The translations under genes were made by a program, and so were the position numbers. Below are positions 14,396 to 23,606 of a DNA stretch of 35,214 bases, one piece after another (within the stretch, counting starts at the first letter, position 1; each line of letters begins with the position of its first letter). The notes under the pieces are model-generated. The model had not been told where the DNA came from and ran no database searches. It saw only the letters and a program-made list of their open reading frames with translations. This DNA comes from Actinomycetes bacterium (lineage in GTDB: Bacteria > Actinomycetota > Thermoleophilia > Solirubrobacterales > Solirubrobacteraceae), in the NCBI GenBank assembly GCA_021851525.1, contig JAJZDA010000012.1, positions 1 through 35,214 of the forward strand. The letters run 5' to 3'.

Positions 14396-15838
14396 TCAGG
14401 AGACCGCCCGCTCCCCCGCTGAGGGCGCGTGGGCGACGCGGTTGCGACCGGCCTGCTTGGCGGCGTAGAGCGCGCCGTCAGCAGCACGGACGAGCGCCCC
14501 CGGATCGGCAGCGCTGGCCGGGAAGGCGGCCACGCCGAAGCTGGCGGTCAGCCGTGCCGGCAGCGCTTCATGCTGCTCGATCGCCACCCTCAGGCTCTCC
14601 GCCACGACCCCGCAGGCGGCGAGGTCGGCGCCCGGGCAGAGGACCAGGAACTCCTCGCCGCCGTAGCGCGCAACCACATCCCCCACCCGCGCCCGCTCGC
14701 TCAGGAGCTTCGCGACGCCGATCAGCGCCCGGTCCCCGGCATCGTGACCGAGGGTGTCGTTGAGGCGCTTGAAGTGATCGACGTCGGCGAGGATCACGCC
14801 AAACGGCTCACCGCTGCGCGTCGCGCGGGCACAGATGCGCACGATCTCCTGCTCCAGCGCCCGGCGGTTGGCGATCCCGGTCAACCCGTCGGTGAGCGCG
14901 TGGTCCCGGGCCTCAGCCAGATCCTGCAGGTTGGCGATCATCGGAGCGGCCGCCGCCAGCGCCACCTGGATCTGCGTCTGGGCTACCGGGTTGAGCCGCC
15001 CGCGACCCCAGATCAGCGCGGCGCCGAGCTCCTGCCCCGCGAAGGCGAGCTGAAAGCGCCGGACCGCGGGCGCGCCCTGCGGCTCAACGGCCGGCTCCCC
15101 AGGCCGGATGACGGCGACCCGCGCCCCCCGTGAGAGCGCCTGCAGGCGGCGCTCGAGCAGCTCGTACGCAGCCGCCTTGTCGGCGACGCTGAGCAACTGC
15201 TCCACGAACGCCGCGTGAGCCTCGCGTGAGCCCCGGTCGCGACGCTCACGCCTGACCACCGCCAGCTCAGCGAAGACGGCGATCAGGGCCGCGCAGAGAC
15301 CGGCGCCGAGCACGGTCCAGAGGTTGGCGACATACGTGGAGTGGTTGCCCTCATCCACCAGGCGCCTGACCAGCGCATCGGACTCACGCTGGTAGGCGTC
15401 CGCGTAGCCCTGAAGCGCGAGCAGCTCACCGACGCTCACGTGCTTGTTGTGCTCCAGCTTCGTGTAGCCGTTCAGCGCGAGCGTGTACCAGTCGCGAATG
15501 CTCGTCTGCGCCGCCGCGAAGGCGCGCGCCGTGGCGTCGTTGCCGGGAAACGCCTGGAAGCCGCGCTTCTCCACCTGGTTCAAACGGGTCATCGCCGTCG
15601 CGGCCAGCCGGGCGATCGCCGGACTGCCGGTGTTCAGGTAGCCATCGACAGCCGCCTCCGCGTCCAGGAACGCCTCGGAGACGGCCTGCACGTCGTTCTG
15701 CAACCGTGCGTTTCCGGCGGCCGCGGACGCCACGACCCGGCCCGCCCCCCAGGCCGAGGCGCCCACGAGCAGCGCCATGAGCAGGATCACGAGATGGGCC
15801 TGGAAGGTGATTGATCGCACCGCACCGTGATTCAACAC
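14396..15838 (-). CDS. membrane diguanylate cyclase (GGDEF) with a CHASE3-like sensor
   Basis: A 480-residue protein from GTG 15838. A membrane helix at about residues 11-33 and another at 172-195 enclose an extracytoplasmic helical domain with DAEAAVDGYLNTGSPA, a CHASE3-type signature. A linker region of GAF-like size follows, then the GGDEF domain from about residue 320 (DGLTGIANRRALEQE, DVDHFKRLNDTLGHDAGD). The active-site loop is GGEEF, and the product-inhibition I-site RVGD lies five residues before it, so it should make cyclic-di-GMP with feedback control. It is divergent from the start of the RiPP-exporter region with about 180 bases between. Confidence 0.9.
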   Translation of the reverse strand: MLNHGAVRSITFQAHLVILLMALLVGASAWGAGRVVASAAAGNARLQNDVQAVSEAFLDAEAAVDGYLNTGSPAIARLAATAMTRLNQVEKRGFQAFPGNDATARAFAAAQTSIRDWYTLALNGYTKLEHNKHVSVGELLALQGYADAYQRESDALVRRLVDEGNHSTYVANLWTVLGAGLCAALIAVFAELAVVRRERRDRGSREAHAAFVEQLLSVADKAAAYELLERRLQALSRGARVAVIRPGEPAVEPQGAPAVRRFQLAFAGQELGAALIWGRGRLNPVAQTQIQVALAAAAPMIANLQDLAEARDHALTDGLTGIANRRALEQEIVRICARATRSGEPFGVILADVDHFKRLNDTLGHDAGDRALIGVAKLLSERARVGDVVARYGGEEFLVLCPGADLAACGVVAESLRVAIEQHEALPARLTASFGVAAFPASAADPGALVRAADGALYAAKQAGRNRVAHAPSAGERAVS

Positions 15839-16017
15839 GTGAACGCGGCGGTCGTGGGTGCCAAGACTCGGGGGCCGGTGGCCGTCCCGTCCGCAGGGAC
15901 CGGGCGGCGCGAAGGATCACGCGGGGGTAAAGGGTCGGTGAAAGTTCTCTTATCTGCTACGTGATCACGCGCTTTGAGCCGATTACCCCGGAAGAAGTTC
16001 CAATGAAAGGAGCAGGA

Positions 16018-16254
16018 ATGAGCGTGCAATCAATCGGGGGCCAGTCCCCCGCGTTCGCGCTGCAGTCGCTGCAGGCGACGCAGTCAGCCACCAAGCCCGA
16101 GTCCGCAGAGCAGCCCGGCGTGGCCGACAACGACGGCGATCACGAGAGCGCCGTCAAGGTCTCACTCTCCAACCAGGCCTCGGGCTCCAACCAGGCATCG
16201 GGTTCCAACCAGGCATCGGGTTCCAGCCAGGCATCGGTTTCCAACCAGGGCTGA
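16018..16254 (+). CDS. small protein with C-terminal SNQASG repeats
   Basis: A 78-residue protein from ATG 16018, chosen for an AAAGGAG ribosome site 6 bases upstream; a longer frame from GTG 15961 is possible. The N-terminal half (IGGQSPAFALQSLQATQSAT) is helical, the centre is acidic (VADNDGDHESAVKVSLS), and the last 28 residues are near-identical SNQASG repeats. It has no signal peptide and no NHLP-type leader, Cys or Gly-Gly site, so I do not call it a RiPP precursor, although it lies at the head of the export operon. The opening loosely resembles small YjfB-like motility proteins. Function unknown. Confidence 0.55.
   Translation: MSVQSIGGQSPAFALQSLQATQSATKPESAEQPGVADNDGDHESAVKVSLSNQASGSNQASGSNQASGSSQASVSNQG
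16168..16254 (+). repeat. 18-base tandem repeat in the SNQASG gene
   Basis: TCCAACCAGGCATCGGGT is repeated head to tail from 16,168: copies begin at 16,168, 16,186, 16,204 and 16,222, with a partial fifth copy at 16,240 that ends in the stop codon. The copies differ by 0-3 bases. Repeats of 18 bases keep the reading frame, so copy number can change without breaking the gene. Confidence 0.8.
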
Positions 16255-16262
16255 GCGCCGGA

Positions 16263-16338
16263 CGTGCGCCGCGCCGCGGCGCGGGCGACGCGGCGCACGC
16301 CGACTCCGCAGACCGGCGGCGCGCCGCAGCGCGCCGCC
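16263..16338 (+). terminator. two strong hairpins after the SNQASG gene
   Basis: CGTGCGCCGCG at 16,263-16,273 pairs perfectly with CGCGGCGCACG at 16,289-16,299. A second hairpin follows, GGCGGCGCG at 16,315-16,323 with CGCGCCGCC at 16,330-16,338. The first begins 9 bases after the stop codon. There is no T-run, as is common in high-GC actinobacteria, so they may terminate or attenuate transcription into the exporter operon. Confidence 0.5.
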
Positions 16339-16480
16339 ATGCACGCGGTCGCTGGATGCGGCCTCCCGCCAGGCTCACGATTCCCGCCGGGTGACGCCTT
16401 ACAGTCCAGCCCGATGACGACTGAGCAGCCCGACCTTTGCGGCCGCGCCCGCGGCGTTGAGACCCGCCGCTGAGCGCGCC

Positions 16481-17704
16481 ATGGGCATCGGCTTCTCGCG
16501 CAAGACGGCTGGGCTGCTCGCTGTGACGCTGTGCCTCACGGGCGCGATCGTGGCGCTCGTGGCGGTGCTCGCCGGAGGCCCATCGGGGACCAGCATCAGA
16601 GGACGGCGGGTGCTGAGCATCGGGGCCCTGTTCTCGCTGACCGGCGCGGGCGACGTCTACGGCCCCCAGCAGCTGCGCGCGGCCCAGTTGGCCGTGTCCC
16701 AGCTCAACGCGGCAGGCGGCGTGGACGGGGCCACGGTCAAGCTCGACGTGCACGACGACGAGTCATCGCCGGCCGTCGGCAGGGCGCAGATGGGCGCGGT
16801 GATCGGGCGTGATCACGTGCTCGCCGTGCTGGGCCCGAGCCTCTCGCTGGTCGCCCAGCACGCGGATGCAACGGCCAGCGCGCAGCACACACCCGTGCTG
16901 GCGGTGAGCAACTCCGCCAACGGCATCGTGGGACGCTGCGCCTACGACTGCTCGTGGATCTGGCGTGACAGCCTCGGCGAGGCGACCGCGGTGCCCTCCG
17001 CGGTGCAGTGGCTCGCGGATCAGGGGCACATCGCGTCGGCGGCGATCATCAACTCAGACGATGTGCTCGGCCAGGATGACGCTCAGATCGCGTCGCAGGC
17101 GTTCACCGCCAACGGCATCCCGGTGGTGGCGCGGATCCAGGTGGTGGGCAGCATCAGCGTGCCCACCGCGGTCACAGCAGCGCTGCGCGAACGACCGGAG
17201 GTGCTGTTCGTGGGGGCCACCTCCGGGGCGCTGGCCGCTGAGGTCGTGCGCCGGGCGCGCGCCGACCACTTCACAGGCACGATCGTCGGCGGCAACGTCT
17301 TCAACAGCCACGCCACGAACCTGCTGGCCGGTGATGTCGGCAGCGGCACGATCAGTGGCGCCGCCTGGTACGCCGGCAACGACTTTCCCGCCAACAGCCA
17401 GTTCATCGCGGCCTACACGCGCCGCTACGGGGTCGCTCCGGATCAGTTCGCGGCACAGGCGTACACCGGCGTACAGGTGCTGGCCGCGGCGATCCGGATA
17501 GCGGGCTCAGCGGTGCGCACGGCACCGCTCCCCCAGGCCCGCGCGGCGATCGAGCGGGCCCTCTACAGGGTCGCGGTGATGACCCCGCTGGGCGCCCTGC
17601 GCTTCACCCACACACACGACGTGATCCAGACCGTGTGGGTGCTCAGGTCAACCGCCCGGGGCTCGAGACTCGTCGGCTTCTGCGACACGGGGCTGCTGTG
17701 CTAG
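16481..17704 (+). CDS. periplasmic ligand-binding protein (Leu/Ile/Val-type)
   Basis: A 407-residue protein with ATG 16481 (MGIGFSRKT) as likely start; residues about 10-32 are a signal or anchor helix (AGLLAVTLCLTGAIVALVAV). The mature part has IGALFSLTGAGDVYGPQQ and AAQLAVSQLNAAGGVDGATV, the signature of type I periplasmic binding proteins of branched-chain amino-acid ABC importers (Peripla_BP_6), in two lobes. No lipobox Cys is visible, so it may stay anchored by its N-terminus. There are no matching permease or ATPase genes nearby. It is co-directional with the NHLM exporter and overlaps its HlyD gene by 7 bases, so it probably belongs to the same transcript. The ligand is unknown. Confidence 0.85.
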   Translation: MGIGFSRKTAGLLAVTLCLTGAIVALVAVLAGGPSGTSIRGRRVLSIGALFSLTGAGDVYGPQQLRAAQLAVSQLNAAGGVDGATVKLDVHDDESSPAVGRAQMGAVIGRDHVLAVLGPSLSLVAQHADATASAQHTPVLAVSNSANGIVGRCAYDCSWIWRDSLGEATAVPSAVQWLADQGHIASAAIINSDDVLGQDDAQIASQAFTANGIPVVARIQVVGSISVPTAVTAALRERPEVLFVGATSGALAAEVVRRARADHFTGTIVGGNVFNSHATNLLAGDVGSGTISGAAWYAGNDFPANSQFIAAYTRRYGVAPDQFAAQAYTGVQVLAAAIRIAGSAVRTAPLPQARAAIERALYRVAVMTPLGALRFTHTHDVIQTVWVLRSTARGSRLVGFCDTGLLC

Positions 17705-18507
17705 CTCCGGGCAAGTTCCGCACCAGTGCGCTCAAGCGCCTGAACTCACCGGAACAGCTCGACCAGCTGCTCCGGGTGGCGCCGGCGCGACGCTGGTTCG
17801 CGCTCAGCGGGCTGCTGCTGCTGGTTGCTGCGGCGATCGTCTGGTCGGTGGCGTCGAGCGTGCCCACCACGCTCAGCGGCACCGGCTACCTGTTGCCGGA
17901 GGGGGGGCTGCGCAAGATCTCCGCCTCGCAGTCAGGCACCGTGGAGAACCTCAACATGTCCAACGGCCAGCACGTCGTCGCCGGGGAGACGCTCGCCGAC
18001 GTGCGCACCCAGGCGGGCGCGGTGGTTCCCCTGCGCTCGCCGGAGACCGGTGTGCTCACCGAGCAGGACATCTCCCAGAACTCCTACGTGACCGCGGGCG
18101 GACGGGTCGGGCTCGTACAGCCGGTCGGATTCCCGCTGGTGATCTACGCGTACGTGAAGACCAACATCGCCGCGGACCTGCGCCCCGGCACCCCTGCGCA
18201 GGTGGTCTTCGGGGCCGGGATCGGCCAGGCGTATGGGTACGCGGAGGCGACCGTCGCCTCGGTCAGCCAGTTCGCCGTCACCGGGGAGCACCTCGACTTC
18301 ATCCTGCAGGACGCGTCCGTGATCAAGAAGGTGCTGGCCCAGGGGCCGACCAACGAGGTGGTGCTGACGATGAACCTCTCCGCTGATACGCCCAGCGGCT
18401 TCGTCTGGGGCTCGGGCCGCGGACCGAGCGGGCCGCTGCCGGCCGGGCTACCGGCGCAGGTGACCTTCGTGATCGGCCAGCACCACCCGATCAGCAACGT
18501 GCTCTGA
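17698..18507 (+). CDS. NHLM secretion system HlyD-like protein
   Basis: A 269-residue protein. The start GTG 17698 overlaps the previous stop (GTGCTAG); the N-terminus then reads FRTSALKRLNSPEQLDQLLR, the conserved beginning of the NHLM bacteriocin secretion protein family. A membrane helix follows at about residues 35-58 (FALSGLLLLVAAAIVWSVAS), then a barrel-sandwich/lipoyl-like part (GTVENLNMSNGQHVVAGETL). It acts as the adaptor that links the inner-membrane ABC exporters to the outside. It ends 6 bases before the first ABC gene. Length and order match known NHLM export cassettes. Confidence 0.88.
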   Translation: MLAPGKFRTSALKRLNSPEQLDQLLRVAPARRWFALSGLLLLVAAAIVWSVASSVPTTLSGTGYLLPEGGLRKISASQSGTVENLNMSNGQHVVAGETLADVRTQAGAVVPLRSPETGVLTEQDISQNSYVTAGGRVGLVQPVGFPLVIYAYVKTNIAADLRPGTPAQVVFGAGIGQAYGYAEATVASVSQFAVTGEHLDFILQDASVIKKVLAQGPTNEVVLTMNLSADTPSGFVWGSGRGPSGPLPAGLPAQVTFVIGQHHPISNVL

Positions 18508-18513
18508 GCCAGG

Positions 18514-20745
18514 ATGGCAACCACCGCCGACGCCCCACAGCCGCTCAGGGCCCCGACGGGCGCCACGCGCCGGCGCGTGCACACCCCCACGCTGCTGCAG
18601 ATGGAGGCCTCCGAGTGCGGGGCCGCGTCGCTGGGCATCGTCCTCGCCCATCACGGCATGTGGGTGGCGCTGGAGGACCTGCGTGAGCAGTGCGGCGTGT
18701 CGCGCGACGGCTCAAAGGCATCAAATGTGCTGAAGGCCGCGCGGCATTACGGGATGGATGCCAAGGGGATCCGCATCCGCCCAGAGGACCTGACCGATGT
18801 GCGGCTGCCGGCGATTGCGTTCTGGAACTTCAATCACTTCCTGGTGATCGAGGGCTTCGGGCCCGCGGGCGTGCACCTCAACGACCCCGCCAGCGGTCCC
18901 CGCACCGTCGGCTGGCGGGAGTTCGACGACAGCTTCACCGGCGTGATCGTCGAGCTCACGCCGGGGGCCTCCTTCGCGCGTGGCGGCGCCTCACCCTCGC
19001 TGGCGCGTGGGTTGCGACGCCGCTTCCACGGCGGCACCAGCGCGCTGACGCTCTGCGTGCTGGCGGGTGCCGGGCTGCTGGTGCCCGGTCTGCTGACGCC
19101 CGCGGCCACGCGGATCTTCGTGAATGAGGTGCTGGCCCAGGGCAACAACAGCTGGCGCTCCGTGCTGATCGTGGCCGTGATCCTCGCGGCGCTCACACAG
19201 GTCGCGTTCACGTGGCTGCAGCAGATCACGCTGCTGCGCCTCTCGGTGAAGCTCTCGATGTCGATGTCGACACGCTTCGTGGAGCACCTGCTGGCGCTGC
19301 CGCTGCGGTTCTACGCGCAGCGCTCGGGCGCTCAGCTGGTCACGCGCGTGCGCCTCAACGATGAGATCGCCTCGCTGCTGTCAAGCCAGCTGGCGGCGAA
19401 CCTGCTGGCGATGCTGACATCGACCTTCTACCTGGTCCTGATGGTGATCTACGACTGGCAGCTGACGCTCGTTGCGGTTGCCTTCTCCGCCCTGAACGTG
19501 CTGGTCCTGCAGGCATCGGCACGGCGTCAGCGTGACGGGAACCTGCGCGTGATCAAGGATTCGGGCGCGCTCACCGCCACAGCGGTGGCCGGCCTGAGCA
19601 ACATCGAGAGCCTCAAGGCCGGCAGTGAGGAGGGCTCGTTCTTTGCTCGCTGGGCGGGATACCAGGCCAAGACGATGGCGGAGATCCAGGAGCTCGGTCA
19701 GCCCTCCGCGCTGATGACCAGCGTGCCGATGCTGCTGATCAGCCTGAACACGGCGGTGCTGCTCGGCTTCGGCGGGCTGCAGGTGATGAACGGGACGCTC
19801 TCGATCGGCACGCTGCTGGCGTTCCAGCTGCTGGCGGCGAGCTTCGCCGGGCCGATCGCCCAGCTGGTCGGCTTCGGGTCCGTCCTGCGCAGGGCCGCCG
19901 GCAACCTCGCGACGCTCGACGACACGCTCAACTACCCGCCTGACAGCGACACGCTGCCACGACCGCGCGCACCCCGGATCAGTGTGACCGAGCCCGACGG
20001 CCGGCAGCTCGAGCGCGAGCTGCCGGCGAAGCTGTCCGGTGCGATCACCGTCGAGGGCCTGACCTTCGGCTACAGCCCGCTGGAGCCGCCGCTGCTGAAC
20101 GACTTCACGCTCAGCGTCCAGCCCGGTCAGCGGATCGCGCTCGTCGGGGAGACCGGCAGCGGCAAGTCGACGGTGGCGATGCTGATCTCCGGGCTGCTGC
20201 AGCCCTGGGCGGGACGGATCCTGTTTGACGGCATCCCACGGGAGCTGATCCCGCGTGAGACCTTGGCCGCCTCACTGGCGCACGTGAGCCAGGACATCCT
20301 CCTGTTCGAGGCGCCGATCAGGGAGAACCTCACGCTCTGGGACCCGACCGTCAGCGAGAGCGCCGTGGTCCGGGCGGCCCACGACGCGATGATCCATGCC
20401 GACATCCTCAAGCGCCCGCAGGGGCTCGAGCGGCCGCTGCAGGAGGGTGGACGCGACTGGAGCGGCGGCCAGCGCCAACGGCTCGAGATCGCCCGGGCGC
20501 TCACCGGAGACCCCTCGATCCTGATCATGGACGAGGCCACCAGCGCGCTGGACCCGGTGGTGGAGCAGGCGATCGACGAGCGCATCCGTGCGCGCGGCTG
20601 CACCTGCCTGATAGTCGCGCACCGCCTCTCAACGATCCGTGACGCCGATGAGATCCTGGTGCTGGATCACGGGACCGTTGCCGAGCGCGGCACGCACCAG
20701 CAGCTGATCGAACTGGGCGGCATCTACGCGGGGCTGGCCGAATGA
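18514..20745 (+). CDS. NHLM ABC transporter with C39 leader peptidase
   Basis: A 743-residue protein in three parts. Residues about 20-150 are a C39 peptidase: LLQMEASECGAASLGIVLAH gives the catalytic Cys at about 35, NHFLVIEGF the His at about 108, and NDPASG the Asp. It would cut precursor leaders after Gly-Gly. Residues about 170-440 are six membrane helices (ABC exporter). The C-terminal ATPase has Walker A GETGSGKST (~545), signature WSGGQRQR (~648) and Walker B ILIMDEAT (~669). It is the first of the paired NHLM transporters. It overlaps the second by ATGA at 20,742. The precursor at 32,382 has a matching Gly-Gly site. Confidence 0.92.
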   Translation: MATTADAPQPLRAPTGATRRRVHTPTLLQMEASECGAASLGIVLAHHGMWVALEDLREQCGVSRDGSKASNVLKAARHYGMDAKGIRIRPEDLTDVRLPAIAFWNFNHFLVIEGFGPAGVHLNDPASGPRTVGWREFDDSFTGVIVELTPGASFARGGASPSLARGLRRRFHGGTSALTLCVLAGAGLLVPGLLTPAATRIFVNEVLAQGNNSWRSVLIVAVILAALTQVAFTWLQQITLLRLSVKLSMSMSTRFVEHLLALPLRFYAQRSGAQLVTRVRLNDEIASLLSSQLAANLLAMLTSTFYLVLMVIYDWQLTLVAVAFSALNVLVLQASARRQRDGNLRVIKDSGALTATAVAGLSNIESLKAGSEEGSFFARWAGYQAKTMAEIQELGQPSALMTSVPMLLISLNTAVLLGFGGLQVMNGTLSIGTLLAFQLLAASFAGPIAQLVGFGSVLRRAAGNLATLDDTLNYPPDSDTLPRPRAPRISVTEPDGRQLERELPAKLSGAITVEGLTFGYSPLEPPLLNDFTLSVQPGQRIALVGETGSGKSTVAMLISGLLQPWAGRILFDGIPRELIPRETLAASLAHVSQDILLFEAPIRENLTLWDPTVSESAVVRAAHDAMIHADILKRPQGLERPLQEGGRDWSGGQRQRLEIARALTGDPSILIMDEATSALDPVVEQAIDERIRARGCTCLIVAHRLSTIRDADEILVLDHGTVAERGTHQQLIELGGIYAGLAE

Positions 20746-23606
20746 CCGCAGAGCTGGAGCTCGACTTCGCCGGGCCGGCCATGTCGGTCTCTGGGCTCAC
20801 GCCGATAGTGCTCGACGACAGCGACCGGGCGTGGCTGGTCGCGTCCGGATCGGTGCAGGTCTTCGCCGCGCCCGCAGGCGCGGCGCACACGCAGCGCTTC
20901 CCGCTGATGTCGGTCACCTCCGGGGGGCTGGTGCTGCCACCGAGCGGCGATCCCCGCGTTCAGCTGATGATCGTCGGGCTCAGCCCCGGCACCACGGCGC
21001 GACCGGTGACCCGTGGCGAGCTGATGCGCCGCGCGCAGAGCGGCGGGCAGGCGGCGGTGATCGGGCTGGTGGAGGATTGGCTCGAGGCGCTCAGCGCAGC
21101 CGTGAGCGCACCGATGCCCGACAGCGGCGAGTCGCTGATGGCCGATGAGCCGCTGGCGCTGAGCGCGGGCCAGCCGGCCTGGCCGGCGACCAGCACCGTC
21201 TGGCTGCCGGTCAGCTCGCCGGTGCGGATCTTCGGAGATGAGAGCGACGCCGTCGACGGCGGGATCCTGCTGCCCGTCCCACCCCGGGTCTGGCTGAGCG
21301 CCGACACGCCGCTGCAGGCCACGCCGCTGAGCAGCGAGGACGCGTTTGCGATCCCCGACGCGCGCGCCGGGGTCGACGCCCTGATCAGCGTGCTCCTGGC
21401 ACGCCTGCAGCGACGGCTGGCCGGGGTGCCGGCCGCCGCCGCTGACGCGCTCGACCGCCGCGCGCAGTACGAGGCCGCGCTGCGTGAGCAGACCTTCACG
21501 GCGCTGGCCGCGGTGCTCAGCCACGAGCAGCCGCCCGACGGTGCCGAGCAGGGCGGGGCGGTCCTCGCCGCGCTGCGGCTGGTCGCCGCCGCCCAGGGAA
21601 TCGAGCTGAAGGCCCCGCCTCCGGGCGCGATCGGGGCGCAGACTGACCCCGTGGACGCGATCTCACGGGCCTCCGGCGTGCGCTGGCGCGAGGTGGCGCT
21701 CACCGAGGGCTGGCAGACGCGCGACGTGGGCCCGCTGATGGCACGCATGCTCGACGACGGCCGCCCGGTGGCGCTGCTGCCGCGCCGCCTGCGGGGCTAT
21801 GAGCTCGTCGATCCGGCGGACGGCTCGCGCGTGCGCGTCAGCGCCGAGCTGGCAGGGCAACTGGCCGTTCACGGGGTGATGCTCTACCGGCCGCTGCCGG
21901 AGGGCGTCGTGAGCAACCGGCAGATGGCCCGATTCCTGTGGCGGTCGATCCGCCTTGACACCCGCGCGCTGGGGCTGCTGACGGTCGGCACCACCGCCGT
22001 GTCGCTGCTCACGCCGCTGGTGACCAAGCGGATCTTCAACGTGATAGTGCCGGGGCTGCGGCGTCCGGAGCTGGTCTGGATGACGCTGCTGCTGGTGGTC
22101 TTTGCACTCTCGAGCTTCGGCTTCGCCTACGCCCAGCAGCTGGCGGTGCTGCGGATCCAGGGTCGTGGCGCGGGGGACGTGCAGGCGGCGATGTGGGACC
22201 GCGTCCTGGGGCTGCCGATGCCGTTCTTCAGAACGTCCTCGGCCGGCGCGCTGGCGATGAGCGTGATGGGCGTCGAGCAGATCCGCGCGCTGGCCACGGC
22301 CGTGGTGGTGGCGGCGATCCTGGCCGTCCCGGTGGGGCTGGGCAACCTCGCGGAGGCGCTCGTGATCGACTGGCGGCTGGGGATCTTCGCGGTGGTGGCG
22401 GTCGCGGTGGTGGCGGTGCTGCTGGTGGTGCTGATCCGTGCCCAGGTTCCCAGGCAGAGGCTGGTGATCGACGCCGATGACGAGCTCTTCGGGGTCACGC
22501 TGCAGATCGTCGACGGGATCGGGAAGCTGCGCGTCGCCGACGCGGAGCGACGCGCCTTCGCGCAGTGGGGCTGGCGCTTCAGCAGGCTCAAGCGGCGCTT
22601 CTACGACGCGCAGGCTTCGTTTGCGGCGGTCACCGCGCTGGTGGCCGGCGCCCCGTCGCTGGGCATCCTGCTGCTGCTGGTCGGCAGCTCGACCATCGAC
22701 CGGAACCTGAATCCCGGGACCTTCCTCGCATTCAACACCGCGTTCCTGCAGGCGCTCACGGCCGTCACCGGGCTGACCGGGGTGGCCGCGTTCATCGCCC
22801 AGGTGGTGCCGCTCTATCGCAAGATGGCCCCGGTGCTGAGCGTCGAGCCGGAGGCGGCCGAGATCCGCAGCGACCCCGGGCGCCTCAACGGCCAGATCGA
22901 GGTCAGCCACGTGTCCCTGCGCTACAGCGACGACGGGCCGCTGGTGCTCAACGACGTGAGCTTCAAGATCGAGGCCGGGGAGTTCGTCGCCTTCGTGGGA
23001 CCGTCCGGGGCCGGCAAGTCATCGATCATGCGGGTGCTGCTGGGATTCGAGCGGCCAGAGGTGGGATCGGTGCGCTACGACGGCCAGGATCTCGAGATGC
23101 TCGACCTCACGGCGCTGCGCCGGCAGCTCGGAGTCGTCGTGCAGAACGCTCGGCTCTTGCCGGGCGACATCTTCTCCAACATCGTCGGGTCGCGCCGGCT
23201 GACGCTGGAGGACGCCTGGGAGGCGGCCCGCACCGCGGGTGTAGATGAGGTGATCCAGGCGCTGCCGATGGGCATGCACACGATCATCTCCGACGCCGGC
23301 GGGGCGCTCTCCGGGGGACAGCGCCAGCGGCTGCTGATCGCGCGGGCAGTTGCGGGACGCCCGCGGGTGCTGCTGTTCGACGAGGCCACCAGCGCGCTTG
23401 ACAACCGCACCCAGGCGGCGGTGTCGGACGCGATTGAGCGGCTGCACGCCACCCGCATCGTGATCGCGCACCGCCTCTCGACGGTGCGCAGCGCCAACCG
23501 GATAGTCGTGCTGGACGCCGGCAAGGTGGTGCAGGTGGGGACCTACGACGAGCTGATCGATGTGCCCGGACCGTTTCAACGACTGGCGAGGAGGCAGCTG
23601 GCGTGA
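20742..23606 (+). CDS. second NHLM ABC transporter, ATP-binding/permease
   Basis: A 954-residue protein. The first ~380 residues form a long cytoplasmic N-terminal region specific to the second NHLM transporter; it has no C39 Cys motif. Membrane helices follow, for example LGLLTVGTTAVSLLTPLVT and LVWMTLLLVVFALSSFGFAY. The ATPase is complete: Walker A GPSGAGKSS (~752), signature LSGGQRQR (~857), Walker B VLLFDEATS (~876) and an H-loop IAHRLSTV. It probably works with the C39 transporter as a heterodimer or in sequence, but how the two share the job is not known. It overlaps its neighbours at both ends by 4 bases. Confidence 0.92.
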   Translation: MTAELELDFAGPAMSVSGLTPIVLDDSDRAWLVASGSVQVFAAPAGAAHTQRFPLMSVTSGGLVLPPSGDPRVQLMIVGLSPGTTARPVTRGELMRRAQSGGQAAVIGLVEDWLEALSAAVSAPMPDSGESLMADEPLALSAGQPAWPATSTVWLPVSSPVRIFGDESDAVDGGILLPVPPRVWLSADTPLQATPLSSEDAFAIPDARAGVDALISVLLARLQRRLAGVPAAAADALDRRAQYEAALREQTFTALAAVLSHEQPPDGAEQGGAVLAALRLVAAAQGIELKAPPPGAIGAQTDPVDAISRASGVRWREVALTEGWQTRDVGPLMARMLDDGRPVALLPRRLRGYELVDPADGSRVRVSAELAGQLAVHGVMLYRPLPEGVVSNRQMARFLWRSIRLDTRALGLLTVGTTAVSLLTPLVTKRIFNVIVPGLRRPELVWMTLLLVVFALSSFGFAYAQQLAVLRIQGRGAGDVQAAMWDRVLGLPMPFFRTSSAGALAMSVMGVEQIRALATAVVVAAILAVPVGLGNLAEALVIDWRLGIFAVVAVAVVAVLLVVLIRAQVPRQRLVIDADDELFGVTLQIVDGIGKLRVADAERRAFAQWGWRFSRLKRRFYDAQASFAAVTALVAGAPSLGILLLLVGSSTIDRNLNPGTFLAFNTAFLQALTAVTGLTGVAAFIAQVVPLYRKMAPVLSVEPEAAEIRSDPGRLNGQIEVSHVSLRYSDDGPLVLNDVSFKIEAGEFVAFVGPSGAGKSSIMRVLLGFERPEVGSVRYDGQDLEMLDLTALRRQLGVVVQNARLLPGDIFSNIVGSRRLTLEDAWEAARTAGVDEVIQALPMGMHTIISDAGGALSGGQRQRLLIARAVAGRPRVLLFDEATSALDNRTQAAVSDAIERLHATRIVIAHRLSTVRSANRIVVLDAGKVVQVGTYDELIDVPGPFQRLARRQLA

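Noticed and set aside
16018..16254. Second NHLP or lanthipeptide-type precursor
   Set aside because: No NHLP leader, no Gly-Gly site and no Cys; the Ser-rich repeats alone do not support a RiPP core.
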